Source: Poteriospumella lacustris
Taxonomy: Eukaryota > Sar > Chrysophyceae > Chromulinales > Dinobryaceae
Length of the DNA stretch: 41,149 bases
Direction: 5' to 3'
Assembly (NCBI GenBank): GCA_008000375.1
Contig: SMOI01000256.1
Coordinates: forward strand, 1-41,149
The notes below the pieces were generated by a model. That model was not told where the DNA came from, did not search any database, and saw nothing but the letters and a program-made list of their open reading frames with translations. Of the stretch, positions 21,169 to 31,300 are shown piece after piece (positions within the stretch are counted from its first letter, which is position 1; the number at the start of each line of letters is the position of its first letter). A program made the translations under genes and the position numbers.

Positions 21169-21731
21169 ATGTCCGCCTTAGCCGCATCTTCCTCTTCGCC
21201 AGCGCCCACAGTTCGAGTTGGCATCGGCTGCTTCGTCGTCGACCCGGAAAACCACCCGGGACAAATTCTTCTGGGAACTCGCAAAGGATCTCATGGGGCC
21301 GGAAAGCTTGCCCTGCCTGGCGGCCACCTGGAGATGAATGAATCATGGGAATCGTGCGCCGCGCGGGAGGTCCTCGAGGAGACCAATCTGACGCTCGCCA
21401 ATCTTCGCTTCTTCAACGTGACCGTAAGTCGCTGATCCCGTAATCGGGTATTGTTGCATGGCTAATGTGCTCGCTGTCATCGCAGAACGACGTGGCGATC
21501 GACGGTAATCCGCTGAAGCACTACGTCACCGTGTTCATGGTGGGCGAGATCGCCGCCGACTCCGCCGCGCTGCAAAACATGGAGCCGCACAAGTGCGAAT
21601 CTTGGAACTGGCTGACGTGGGCCGACGTGCTCGCAGTGTTCGAAGACACACCCGAGCGGCTTTTCGAGCCGATGCGCAACTTGATCGCCACACTGCGACG
21701 GGCCGAGCCCGCGTTTCTCGGCGATCGATGA
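21169..21731 (+). CDS. NUDT15: NUDT15-like Nudix hydrolase
   Basis: Two exons, 21169-21423 and 21486-21731, with a 62-nt GT-AG intron. The product is 166 aa; human NUDT15 is 164. The Nudix box is complete: GGHLEMNESWESCAAREVLEE (G-x5-E-x7-REVxEE), the magnesium-binding catalytic helix. The pattern VGIGCFVVD, ILLGTRKGSHGAGKLALPGG, HYVTVFMVGE and NMEPHKCESWNWLTW matches NUDT15/MTH2 enzymes, which hydrolyse nucleotide triphosphates (thiopurine and oxidised dGTP in characterised members). No targeting peptide is seen, so a cytosolic enzyme is likely. It ends 154 bp from the end of the converging thioredoxin-fold gene. Confidence 0.93.
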
Positions 21732-21884
21732 GCCGTGAGCGACCGATCAGCGCTGGGCGGCCGTGGCGGTGGCACCGAGCTCAATGTAGAGCTCAATGTG
21801 GAGCTCAATACGGCGCAGTAGCTGCAGTAATTATTCTACGTTAACTGCAGCAACTACAGCGCATACAGGGTTCGCTTTGCGCGT

Positions 21885-22395
21885 CTACAGCTTCCGGAAG
21901 AATCCGTCGTCCGCTTTCGCCGCACCTACGATGGACAGGAGCAGTTGTCAGTCCACAGGCTCCCTCTGGTCGACAGCGCTTCGCGCGGCAGCGTTTCGTA
22001 CCTTTCATCGCTCGCTTGACGCCCTTGGCGAGCCGCTGCACCGTCGTGGCGCCCTCTCCGTTGTACACGGTCTCTCCGCGCCGCTGACCCGCTTTTGCGA
22101 AGACCATGACGTTGGGAATGCCGTCGTTCAGAGCGCCGAGGGCTTCCGCGATCTTCATGCCCTCGGGGTGGTCGATGCTCAGCTCGCCGAACTCGACGCT
22201 GTCCACCGAGCCCTTGAGCTTGTCCCACGTCGGGGCGAACTCCTGGCAGGAGCCACACATCGCAGAGTATATCTTGACGACCCACACTCTCTCAGACGTC
22301 AAAACTTGGGTCTCGAAAGCGCTTGGCGCAAGCTCGGCGGCCACCGGGTGCCACAGGGCGAGCAGTGCGACCAGCAGCAGCAGCAAACAGGTCAT
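21885..22395 (-). CDS. Secreted thioredoxin-fold (PDI-like) protein
   Basis: Two exons on the minus strand: 22395-22002 and 21925-21885, 76-nt intron, product 144 aa. The ATG at 22395 begins a typical signal peptide (TCLLLLLVALLALWHPVAA). One thioredoxin domain follows: VWVVKIYSAMCGSCQEFAPTW with a CGSC redox pair in place of WCGHC, then FGELSIDHPEG (usually VDVDxE) and GIPNVMVFAKAG with the cis-Pro. The short C-terminus ADDGFFRKL lacks a KDEL-type retention signal. It probably acts in the ER or secretory lumen as a single-domain disulfide oxidoreductase. It is divergent from the large solenoid gene. Confidence 0.88.
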
Positions 22396-22702
22396 CGGAG
22401 TGCGCTGCACGGCCGGTTCCTTGACGCAGTCCCAGGCAGGTCAACGGACAATGGACAAAGGCCAGTGTCACAGCTCTCGTCGTGCATCATCGGCAGAGCA
22501 CCGATCACAGTCGCCGTGCCCAGCGCATCGGTCACCGTCGCCGTCGCCGTCGCTGCGCCGCTCACCGTCATCGTCGTCGTGTCGCTCCCACCGTCATCGT
22601 CGTCGTGTCGCTCCCACCGTCATCGTCGTCGTGTCGCTCCCAGCGACGGCGACGGCGACGGCGACGAAGGCGGCGGCTTCTTCGTCGCCAAACGAGCAGC
22701 TG
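22396..22702. other. Divergent intergenic region with a 26-bp repeat
   Basis: 307 bp between the thioredoxin-fold gene (minus) and the solenoid gene (plus). It holds three tandem copies of a 26-bp unit (annotated separately) and other CGTC-rich low-complexity sequence, probably both promoters. Confidence 0.45.
22564..22641. repeat. 26-bp tandem repeat, 3 copies
   Basis: Three back-to-back identical copies of a unit beginning ACCGTCATCGTCGTCGTG and ending in TCGCTCCC, directly upstream of the solenoid gene. Confidence 0.9.
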
Positions 22703-23951
22703 ATGGCCCATCGTCCATTTCTCAACGATCTATTCGCGATGGAGGCGTCAGAAGCGTGCAGCGTCGAGGAGCTCCTCCACGAGGCGCGTCTGTTCACCAA
22801 CGCGCGTCGCTCGGACGACGTGCACCGCTGGGAGAAGGTCGTCGAGCGACTGAGCGGGCAGCCCGCCTCCCTGCAAGTCGTGCTGGACGTCCTCCAGCAG
22901 CCCCACTTGTTCGCCGGTGACGCGGCGCTGCTGCTGACGGTGGCCAGCGCGGCGAAGACGATGTGCGCGTCGCCGTCGCTGGCCGTGGCCCAGCCGCAGT
23001 TCATCGCGCTGCTGCGCGCGCAGCAGCAGTACGCCGCATCGGCGAGCCTGTCGCACGTCTACAGCCAAGCGTCCACGCAGCTGCTGCTCGCCGCGGCCGC
23101 GGCGCTGTGCGTCTCGTGTCTCGCGGCGCTGCGCTGCGACGGCGACCGCTTCGGCGAGGCGCTGGGCGCGATGCACGCGGTGGTGGCGGCGCACCTGGCC
23201 GGCCTCGACGCGCTGCTGGCGCCGCGAGACCTCGCCGCGCTGCTGACGCTGTGGCCCGAGTTCGTCTCGTTCGCGCGCGTGAAGCGCTTCGTGCGGCTGC
23301 AGGCGGCGCGCCAGCGCGTCGCCGTCGACGTCTTCCGCGTCCACTTCGCCGCCGCCGCCTTCGACACGGCCTCCGCCTTCGTCGCGGGTCTCTGGCGCTC
23401 GGCGGCGCTGCCGCTGGCGGAGGCCGCGGCGCTGGAGACGAGCTCGCGGTGAGCTGGCTGCGGCTGCTGAGCGACGCCGCGCGGCCCTCGACGCCCGCGA
23501 CGGCCAAACGCGGCGACGGCGACGCGGCGCAGCTGCCGCTGGACCGCGGCGTGTCGCTGCTGCTGCTGCGCGTCGTGTGTCGCGACCTGCTGCGCTGCTA
23601 CAGCGACGGCGGCGGCGGCGGCGGCGCGTGGGCCGCGGCGACGGCGCCGCGCGCGGCGGCCGACGACGACGACGCGGCGAACGAGCGGCGGCTGCAGCTC
23701 GTCGAGGCCGTCGCCGAGGCCGCGCGCGCCTTTGCGCTGCTCGACGTCTGCCACGTCGCCGCGCTGGCGCCGCCGCCGTCGCCGCTGGCCACCGCCGAGG
23801 CCCTCGCCGCGTTCGCCGCCGCCGCCGAGGCGCTGCAGCGCGAGGACGAGGCGCTGCGCCTCCTCGCGACGCTGCAGCGCGCGCTGCTCGACGACTGGCT
23901 ACCGCTCGCGGCGCGCGACGTCGCCGAGCGCGCGCTGCTGGCGCCGTCCGC

Positions 23952-23989
<38 letters not shown>

Positions 23990-25895
23990 ACGCCGACACC
24001 GACGACGCCGCCGTCGAGGCGCTGCGCCGCGTGGCGCGCGTCGCGTCGCTGTGTCTCGAGGCGACGCACCGCTCGGCGCCGCGCTGCTTCGGCGCCGTGG
24101 CGCAGCTGTGCGCGTGGCTCGCGCCGCAGGCGACGGCGGCCGGCGACGCGGCGCGGCGCGCGCTGACGGCGGCGCGCTACGTCGAGGCGCTGCGCGGCGT
24201 GTGCCTCACGCCGCTGCAGCGGCTGTGTCTCGCGCTGGCGACGCCCGGCGACGCGCCGCCCGCCGCCGTGGCGCTGTGGGCGCGGCGCGCGCGCAGCGTC
24301 GGCCTCTTCGCCGCCGAGGCGCTGCGGCGGCTCGTGGCGCAGGCGCCGCCGGCGACCGTCGCGTGGCGCGCGGCGGCGGTCGACGCGCTGCCGGCCGCCG
24401 TCGTCGCGGCGGTGGCGCGCGCCGGCGACGACGTCTGCGCGGCGCTGACGACGGCCGCGCGCTTCCACAGCGTCTCGGCGGCGGCGGAGGCGGCGGTGGC
24501 GGCGGGGCGCCAGCACCGCGACGAGAGCGCCGCCTACCGCGTCGCCAGCGACTTCCGCGCGGAGCAGCGCGACGCGCTGCGCGGCCTCTGCAGCGTCAGC
24601 GCCGGCGCCGCGCCGGGCGTCGCGCCGGGCGACGCGGCGGCCTTCGCGCGCTGGCTCAGCGCCGCGACGCGGCCGCTGCTGAGCGACGCGCCGCCGCCGC
24701 CGTCGCTGTGGCTGCCGCTGAGCGTCGCGCCGGCCGCCGTGGCGCTGCGCCTCGGCGCCGCGGCGCTGCGGCGGCTGCGCGACGCGGCCTGCGACGTCGC
24801 CGAGGCGGAGACGGCGCTGCACAGCGGCGGCGTCGCGCTGAAGCTGCTCGCCGACGCCGTCGCGCGCCGCGCGGCCGCCGACGACGCGGCGGGCGCCGAC
24901 GCCGACGCCGACGCCGCCGGCGACGCGCTGCTGACGCTGTGGCGCGAGGCGCTGGCGCTGCCGCCGCGCGGCCGCGACACGCCGCGCGACTGGCTCGCGG
25001 CGCTGAGCGAGGCGCTGCTGGCGGCGCTGGAGCCGCGCGCGGCGCAGCCGGCGCAGCGCGCGCTGCTGCGGGTGGCGACGCCGCTCGTCGCCGACGTCGT
25101 CGCCGCGGCGCTGCAGCCGCCGCCGCGGGACGACGCGCCGCGGCGGCTGCTGCGCCGCGCGCTGTGTCTGCACTGCGCCACGCTGCTGCGCCACGCGGAG
25201 GCGGCGCCCGGCGCGCTGCCGTTCCGCCTCAAGGGCGACCACATCGGCGCCGTGGGGCTGCTGCGCCTCCTCGCGACGCGCGCGGCGCGCGAGGCGCTCG
25301 ACGCCGACGCCGCCGACGCCGTCGCGGCCGCCGCGGCGACGGACGCCGCGTGGCGCGCGCTGCTGAGCGCCGAGGCGACGCCGCCGCCGGCCGCGACGCC
25401 GCAGTCGACGCTGACGCTGCTGCCGCCGCTCGCGACGCTCTGCGGCGTCGCCGTCGCCGGCTACGTGCGCCACGCGCGGGCGACACCGTCGGCGACGCGC
25501 TGCTCGCGCTGCCGGCGACGGCGGCGGCGCGCTCTGCGTCGAGAGCGCCGGCATCGTCGCGGCGGCCTTCGTCGCGCTGCTGCGGCGCCACGCGACGCTG
25601 CGCGACGCGCTCGGCGCGGCGCTCTGCGTCGCGGCGCAGTCGCTCGTCGGCGGGGCGCCCGCCGCGCCGCCCGCCGCGGCGCAGCTGGCGCACGGCCTCG
25701 TCCTGCGCCACGTCGCCGGCGACGCGCAGCGCGCGCGGCGGGCGCTGCGGCTGTGTCTCGCGCTGCTGACGCGCCTCGTCGCCGAGCCGCCCGGCGCCGA
25801 CGCCGACGGCGACGGCGACGCGCGCGCTGCGGCCGCCTGCGACGCGGCGCGGCGCTGCTGCTGCAGCTGGCGACGCACGTGTCGCGCGCCGCCGA

Positions 25896-25936
<41 letters not shown>

Positions 25937-27287
25937 CCGTCGCGCCGCTGTGCGAGGCGCTGCTGCTGCTGGGCGACGCCTGCGCCGCGCTGTGTCGCCG
26001 CGTGGCGCAGCTGCGACGCGCCGCGGCGCCGGCGGCGGCCGAGGCGGCGCTGCAGTCGCTGTCGCTCGTCTGCGCGCTGACGGCGCCGCGCGGCGACTCG
26101 GCGCTCAGCGTCGCGGCGACGCTGTGTCTGGCGCGCGCGCTGCCGCCGCTGCTGCGCCTCGCGCCGCCCGGCGCCGGCGACGGCGCCGCGTCGCCCGCCG
26201 AGGCGCTGCTGGGCGCCGCGTCGCAGCGGCTGCTGGCGCTGCTGGCGCACCTCGTCGACGCGCCGCTGGCGACGCCCGCCGCCGCCACCGCCGGCGCCGC
26301 CGCCTGGCGCGACGCGGTGCGCGCGAAGGGCGACGCCGCGCGCTGGCTCGCGGGCCGCCGCGTCGCCGCGTCGCGCGCCGCCGCCGGCGCCCGCGCGGGG
26401 CTCCGCGCGACGCTGCGCGCGACGCTGCGGCTCTGGGCGCAGAGCGTCGGCGACACCGCCGCGCCCGGCCGCTGGTCGCCGCGCCTGCTGCGCGACGTGC
26501 TGGCGACGCTGACGCAGCTCGTGGCGCGCGGCCTCTGCGGCGGCGACGCGCTGTGTCGCGCGGCGCTGGCGCTGTGCCAGCGCGTCGCGCTCGTGGCGGC
26601 GCAGGCGCTGCCCGCGACGCCGGCGGCGCCGGGCTTCGTGGCGCTGCTGCGGCGCGAGGAGCTCGTCTCGGCGCCGAGCGACGCGGCGCCGGGCGACGGC
26701 AACGGCGACGGGGGCGGCGACGGAGGCGACGACAGCGACGACGACGGCGACGCGGCGGAGGACGCGGCGGAGGACGCCGACGCCGTCGTCGGCAGCCGCG
26801 GCCTCGTGACCGTGGCGCGGCTGCTGCGCCGCCAGTGCGTCGTGGCGCCGGGGCCGTTCGCGCACCCGGCGGGCGACGAGGCGGCGGTGGCGGAGGCGCA
26901 GGCGGTGGCCGAGGCGGCGCTGCGCTGTCTGGCGGCGGCGCTGCGCGACCGCTTCGGCCCCGACGCGGCGCTCGACGTCGACGCGCCGCGCCGCGCCGCG
27001 TCTGCTGCGCTGGTGGAGGCCGGCGCCGCGCTGCTGGCGCTGCTGTCGCTGCTTCTGGCGCCGACCGCAGCTGTCGCCTGCTGCTGGCCGAGCTGCTCAC
27101 GTGCGAGCGCGTGGACCCGCTGAGCGGCCGCGCGCGCCTGTACCAGCAGGACGCCAGCGAGGACCCCGCCACGGCGCAGCTCGCGGCGCAGCTGCACTCC
27201 GCGCTGCTCGGGGGCGACTGGAAACGCGTCGTGCACGGCGTCAAGCGGCTGCTGGCGCCGCCGGCCGCCACCGTCTGGGGCGTGTGA
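22703..27287 (+). CDS. Very GC-rich HEAT/ARM-like alpha-solenoid protein (frame broken)
   Basis: About 1,530 codons of Ala/Leu/Arg-rich helical sequence. It starts at MAHRPFLNDLFAM and ends VVHGVKRLLAPPAATVWGV. Successive helical pairs of HEAT/ARM type run throughout (VVLDVLQQPHLFAGDAALLL, QLLLAAAAALCVSCLAAL, PLATLCGVAVAGYVRHAR). Acidic disordered insertions interrupt it (poly-Ala/Asp near 23.95 kb; GDGGDDSDDDGD near 26.73 kb). The pattern is compatible with a karyopherin/exportin-type or other large scaffold protein, but no signature fixes the family. The frame changes near 23432-23441, 25474-25483, 25511-25535, 25841-25855 and 27056-27064. At each, one missing G or C would restore a sensible protein (for example LEDELAVSWLRLL at the first). 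GC is above 75 percent and third positions are almost all G or C. Confidence 0.6.
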
Positions 27288-27351
27288 GCGCTCTGCGCGG
27301 GCGGCTGGGCACGTGATTTATTTTACAACGAGAACGACGGCCGCGCGGGCC

Positions 27352-27862
27352 CTACGAGTCGGACAGAGAGCACACGTGGTAGGCGTTGACCGCATCGTCG
27401 CAGAGCAGCGCGCCGTGCGGCTGGGCGTGCTCCTGCAGACAGCGCAGCAGCACCGATCGGCTGCCCGCGCAGACCGCGTTGTCCTTCTGCGAGACGCGGC
27501 TCAGCGGCTGCAGCTTCGTCTGCAGCTCCTTCGCCTGTAAGCAACATTGATAAGTTCGTCGCGCTTCAACGCACAGCGGAGGGGGAGGCGGAGGCGGAGG
27601 CACGCACCATCTGCTGCGTCTGGTGCAGCGAGGTCTCCTGGATGTTCTTCAGCTGCAGGTGCACGTCTTCGTACACCTGAGCAGCCGCTTCTTCGACTAA
27701 CTTTTGCACAAACTTGGGGTCCACGGGTTGGGTCTGACCGACAGGAGATGAGCTCGAGTCTGCCGCCGCGGCGACGGCGTCGACGTTGACGTCGCCGGCC
27801 TGGTGGATCAACGCCACGTTTCCGGCGGTGGTCGCAGGAACACCGTACCAAGCTTGTCCCAT
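27352..27862 (-). CDS. MIC19/CHCHD3-like twin CX9C protein
   Basis: Two exons on the minus strand: 27862-27608 and 27534-27352, with a 73-nt intron and product of 145 aa. The C-terminus is a CHCH domain with two CX9C motifs: C-AGSRSVLLR-C and C-DDAVNAYHV-C, separated by 12 residues. Such pairs form two disulfides through the Mia40 import pathway of the mitochondrial intermembrane space. The middle (VDPKFVQKLVEEAAAQVYED, QLKNIQETSLHQTQQM, AKELQTKLQPL) is a coiled coil like the DUF737 region of CHCHD3/MIC19. The N-terminus MGQAWYG has Gly2 available for myristoylation, as in human MIC19. This suggests a MICOS cristae-junction subunit; another CHCH protein is possible. Confidence 0.78.
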
Positions 27863-28013
27863 ACTGACAAAGCGCTCAGTGAATGCTTCGATTGTGTCAG
27901 CGAGTCAGCGACGCGATCGCTTTCGTCGCGTTTCCGTCGCCGAGGCGAATCGCCGCAGTGGCCTACCCAAACCTACCCAAAGAAACACAAACACACACAG
28001 ACCACTGCCACAT

Positions 28014-28048
28014 ACCCAAACAACCCAAACAACCCAAACAGCCCAAAT
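28014..28048. repeat. ACCCAAACA simple repeat
   Basis: Roughly four copies of a 9-nt unit (ACCCAAACA, last copy diverged to GCCCAAATA). Confidence 0.7.
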
Positions 28049-28544
28049 AGCGTGGGTCTGTCTGCCACAGTCAGAGTCAGTGAGGCTGCCACTGTTGGGG
28101 GATCATCCACCAACAAACAGAGTTTACAGTTTACTACCAGTACCACTCCGTGGTTTGCTTCGCATGTGTCGATCGCAAAAAAGAGTTTCACATGACGAAG
28201 GCGGTGGAGGACTTTGTGCTGCATCTGATGCTCCGACCGAGATGTTCGACACTTGGCGGATGCGGAAGGTGGTGTCGCCACGATCGTTGTTCCCCGTGAC
28301 GCCGCCAGTGACGAAACCTCTCCCGACTCCCTCGACCGCGAGCCTTACCATGACAATGGCGGACGACAACTGCGCAGAGCATCTCGAGTGGACAATACCC
28401 GCTACGTCCAATCCGAGAGGGTGTACACTGATGAAGAGTACGAAGCCTATTGGAAAGGCGAACGAGGCCTGCAGGAGTGGTGGACTTCTACCGCTGAACG
28501 AGGGAAACATCGACAGCCATTGCGGCGATGGCTAAACTATAATT

Positions 28545-28700
28545 ATGACAGTGATTGTAATAGGAACAGCGACAGGGATACTGACTGTCAGCTTAGCATT
28601 CTTCTGGTACTATAGGTACTTTGACGGCGCCCTCGGATGGCGCAGACACATCAGTTGCGCTGAAGAAGCTGCAAGAACTGTGCAGGTGGAGGAGGCCTAA
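28545..28700 (+). CDS. Candidate small single-TM protein, 51 aa
   Basis: ATG to TAA frame with a strong hydrophobic segment at residues about 2-22 (TVIVIGTATGILTVSLAFFW), then YYRYFDGALGWRRH and a short acidic end. An in-frame TAA lies four codons upstream. It could also be the last exon of a larger gene whose earlier exons lie in 27.9-28.5 kb, where another frame contains VYTDEEYEAYWKGERGLQEW. No homologue is recognised. Confidence 0.3.
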   Translation: MTVIVIGTATGILTVSLAFFWYYRYFDGALGWRRHISCAEEAARTVQVEEA

Positions 28701-29360
28701 AACGCCTTGGAGCCAGCCCCAAGGCGAAAGAACATTCAAAACGATGAAATGATTATTCAATTCTTCTCCGAGTGTATGCTTCTGCTCTCGCAAATCGAAC
28801 TCCAATTCTCACTCTTGGCACAGTCCCATGAGTTTGACGCGCGACCATGGGGGTTTATGAGAGCGATGAGTGGGACTAACGGGGGCGCCTCCGATGGGAA
28901 GGGGCTCGGGGGTGAGGAACTAATGCCCACCCCCGGCACTCGCTTCGAGGAAGAAAGTGTCGATGTTTGTGCAGTGTGGCCTCCTTCTGAGGTCGGAACA
29001 GGTTCAAACCATTTCCGACGGGGCCAAAGTCCTGTTCTCCTCGGCGGCCCCGTCGCGTCGGTGGGGGCTAAGTCTGGGATAGGACGTTTGGGTATTTGGG
29101 CGCCACAAACCGGCCGCTGCCACTCGCCGCCCAATCTCTGGTCTGCAGTATTGGCAGTTATAATGATCCATCTGCGGTTCGAACATTGCGAATCTATCCG
29201 AGCTGCATCATGCGATAGCTAGCAGGATACCCTCGACAGCCTCCACGACTCGCCTTTCCGCTCACCTGCGCGTGCGCGTCGACCGACGCCAAGCCACACC
29301 TCTTCGTCTGCAACGAAGCGGCGAATCCTCAGCTCCCAAACCGCGTCTGCAACAGGTGCC

Positions 29361-31269
29361 ATGCAAGTTCTCTTCATTTTCATTGTGTTGGCACTGACTG
29401 TCATCGCCAACGCGACGACGCAGCCGCTGGCGGACTGCCCGCTGTCGAACGTGGACGTGTTTCTGATCGCGTCGCCCGCCAGTTACCCGCTGCTGGGCTT
29501 CTTGATGAACAGCATCGCGCGCTTCATGCCGTGCAGCCGACGCGTGAACCTGCTCGTCGACCGCGGCGACGCCTACCGCCGGGCAAAGCTCTGGCTCGCC
29601 CCCAGCTACGGCAGCCACACCGTGCGCCTCTACCCGTTCGACTTCCCCGACAGCGTCCCCGAGATATCGCACCACGAGCAGCGCTGGCAAGCGGGCTACA
29701 TCCTGCAGGCGTGGGTGATGCTCTGGGCCGACCGCTACTCGCTCGACAACCGCGCGCCGCAGCGCCGCTTCTTCCACTTCGCCACCGACGCGCGGCAGGC
29801 TGCCGAGAGCCACGACGGCGCGGTGGACTACGTCCTCTTCCTCGACACCGACTCCCTCCTCGCCATGCCGCTCACCTGCGCGGCGCTGTTCGACGCCCTG
29901 TCGCGGCCGCTGTTCCCCGCCTGGAGCATCGCGAAGCAGAAGCAGTTCCAGGTGCCGTGCGTGAACATGACCGGCGGGGCCTGCGACCGCAGCTACATGG
30001 CCTTCTTCCCCTTCGTCTTCCCGCTGCGCGCCTTCCCCCTGCTGCGCAGCCACGTGTGGCAGCGCCTGGACCCCGCGGCCGCCTCCTTCGACGCCGCCTT
30101 CAACACGTGGAGCCAGCGCGAGAACTGGCGCCACTTTTCGCAGTTCGTCGTGATGGGCGAGTTCCTGCGCCTGCGGCACCCGCAGCTCGCGCGGCAGATC
30201 TTCTGCGACGGTGCGGCGCCGACTGCGGCGTCGGCGCTGCTCGCCGGGCGGCCGGCGCCAGAGCCCGCGCGCACGGACCGCGACCTGCTCTACCCGCCGG
30301 CGTCGCTCGGCGGCGCGTGGGCCCTGTCGCTGTCCGAGACGCAGCTGTGCGCGCTGTACGTGCCGCCCGCCGTGCACTACGGCTGGCCCTACCAGCACTA
30401 CTTGTCCTCGCACGCCGTCGCTCGCGCCGAGTTCAAGCCCAGCCACTTCCGCGCGCCGCCCGCCGAGCAGCGCCACCCGGTCGACCGCCGCTTCACCGGC
30501 AAATTCGGCCTCAACACGGTGCGCACGCTGAGCGGCCTCGTCCACCACGGCGAGTGTCTGTCGGCGGCCTGGCGCCTGGAGGACGGCGGCGCGAACGACA
30601 CCGAGGTGGCGCGTCTGCTGCAGCCGCTCGGCTGCGGCGCGGACACGCGCGGCGGCCTGCACCCGGCGCTGGACCTGCACTTCCGCCGCCGCTCGCTCCC
30701 GCGCGACGCGCTGAAGGCGACGTTTCAGTTCTCCTTCGCGCTGGCGCAGCCGCCGGAGCACGAGCGCTTCGACTTCGCCGACGCACTGGGCCACGCGCGC
30801 CGGCCGCCGACGGGCGCGGCGTCGTCGAGCCCCATCGCCGCGCATCGCGCAGTCGCTGCAGCGCTGCGCCTCGTCGCCGCCGGGGCCGCAGCGGCTGCGC
30901 CTCGTCGCCGCCGGTCGCCGCAGCGTCCTGCGCCTCGCCCGCCGCCGGAAGAAGCGACCGCCGCTGCCGACCGCGCACAGAGCCGCGCCCGTCGCCGCGC
31001 CCGTCGCTCCGCTCGACGCCGCAGCCGCCGCGGCCGCGTCGTCGTCCAGCGTCACGCTCGCGGCGCCGAAGGCCCCGCCGCATCAGCCGCAGCGCGTGGC
31101 GCGCAGTACCACAACAGCAACCGCCACCACCCGCGGCCGCCGCGCACACAGCCACCAACGCAACGGCAACGGCAACGGCAGCGGCCGCAGAAGGCGGCGC
31201 CTGTCGACCGACGACCGCGAGAAGCTGCTCTGCAGCCGGCTGAACCGGCGACTGCCCGTCGCGCCCTGA
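29361..31269 (+). CDS. Secretory glycosyltransferase-like protein (frame slip)
   Basis: The signal peptide QVLFIFIVLALTVIANA is followed by a luminal GT-A-like domain: VDVFLIASPASYPLLGFLMN, RRVNLLVDRGD, WQAGYILQAWVMLWADRY, and the DxD-type metal site VLFLDTDSLLAM. Next come WSIAKQKQFQVPCVNMTGG and AFFPFVFPLRAFPLLR, resembling DUF6492-type glycosyltransferases. A second conserved block contains TGKFGLNTVRTLSGLVHHGE. The first frame runs on without a stop to 31700, into the opposite SMARCD gene. At a C4 run (30830-30833) a one-base shift leads to a frame ending LLCSRLNRRLPVAP at 31269, which I take as the real end. Acceptor substrate unknown; Golgi or ER lumen is likely. Confidence 0.75.
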
Positions 31270-31300
31270 CGCTCGACCGTCGCCTAATTATTTACAAAAC

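Larger units (their letters stand above)
27863..29360. other. 1.5-kb region with weak coding signal
   Basis: Region between MIC19-like (minus) and the glycosyltransferase gene (plus). It contains a CCCAAA-type simple repeat near 28014-28048, a candidate small TM ORF (28545-28700), and overlapping open frames of 120-250 codons between 27.8 and 29.2 kb without domain content. A G-rich, possibly structured stretch lies at 28850-29060; I tested it by eye against tRNA, SRP and RNase P signatures and found no match. Confidence 0.4.

Noticed and set aside
23899-26865. 988-codon open frame on the minus strand
   Set aside because: It is antisense to the solenoid gene, made of Arg/Ala/Gln low complexity, and arises because GC-rich codons avoid stops in all frames. 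It has no domain content.
27001-27118. 58-nt intron (GTGGAG...GCAG) to explain the last frame change of the solenoid gene
   Set aside because: The acceptor leads into the wrong reading frame; a single missing base explains the change better.
28990-29200. Possible tRNA genes at GGTTCAAACC (about 29001) and GCGGTTCGAACA (about 29173)
   Set aside because: T-loop-like words are present, but no T-stem, acceptor stem or anticodon arm can be formed around them.
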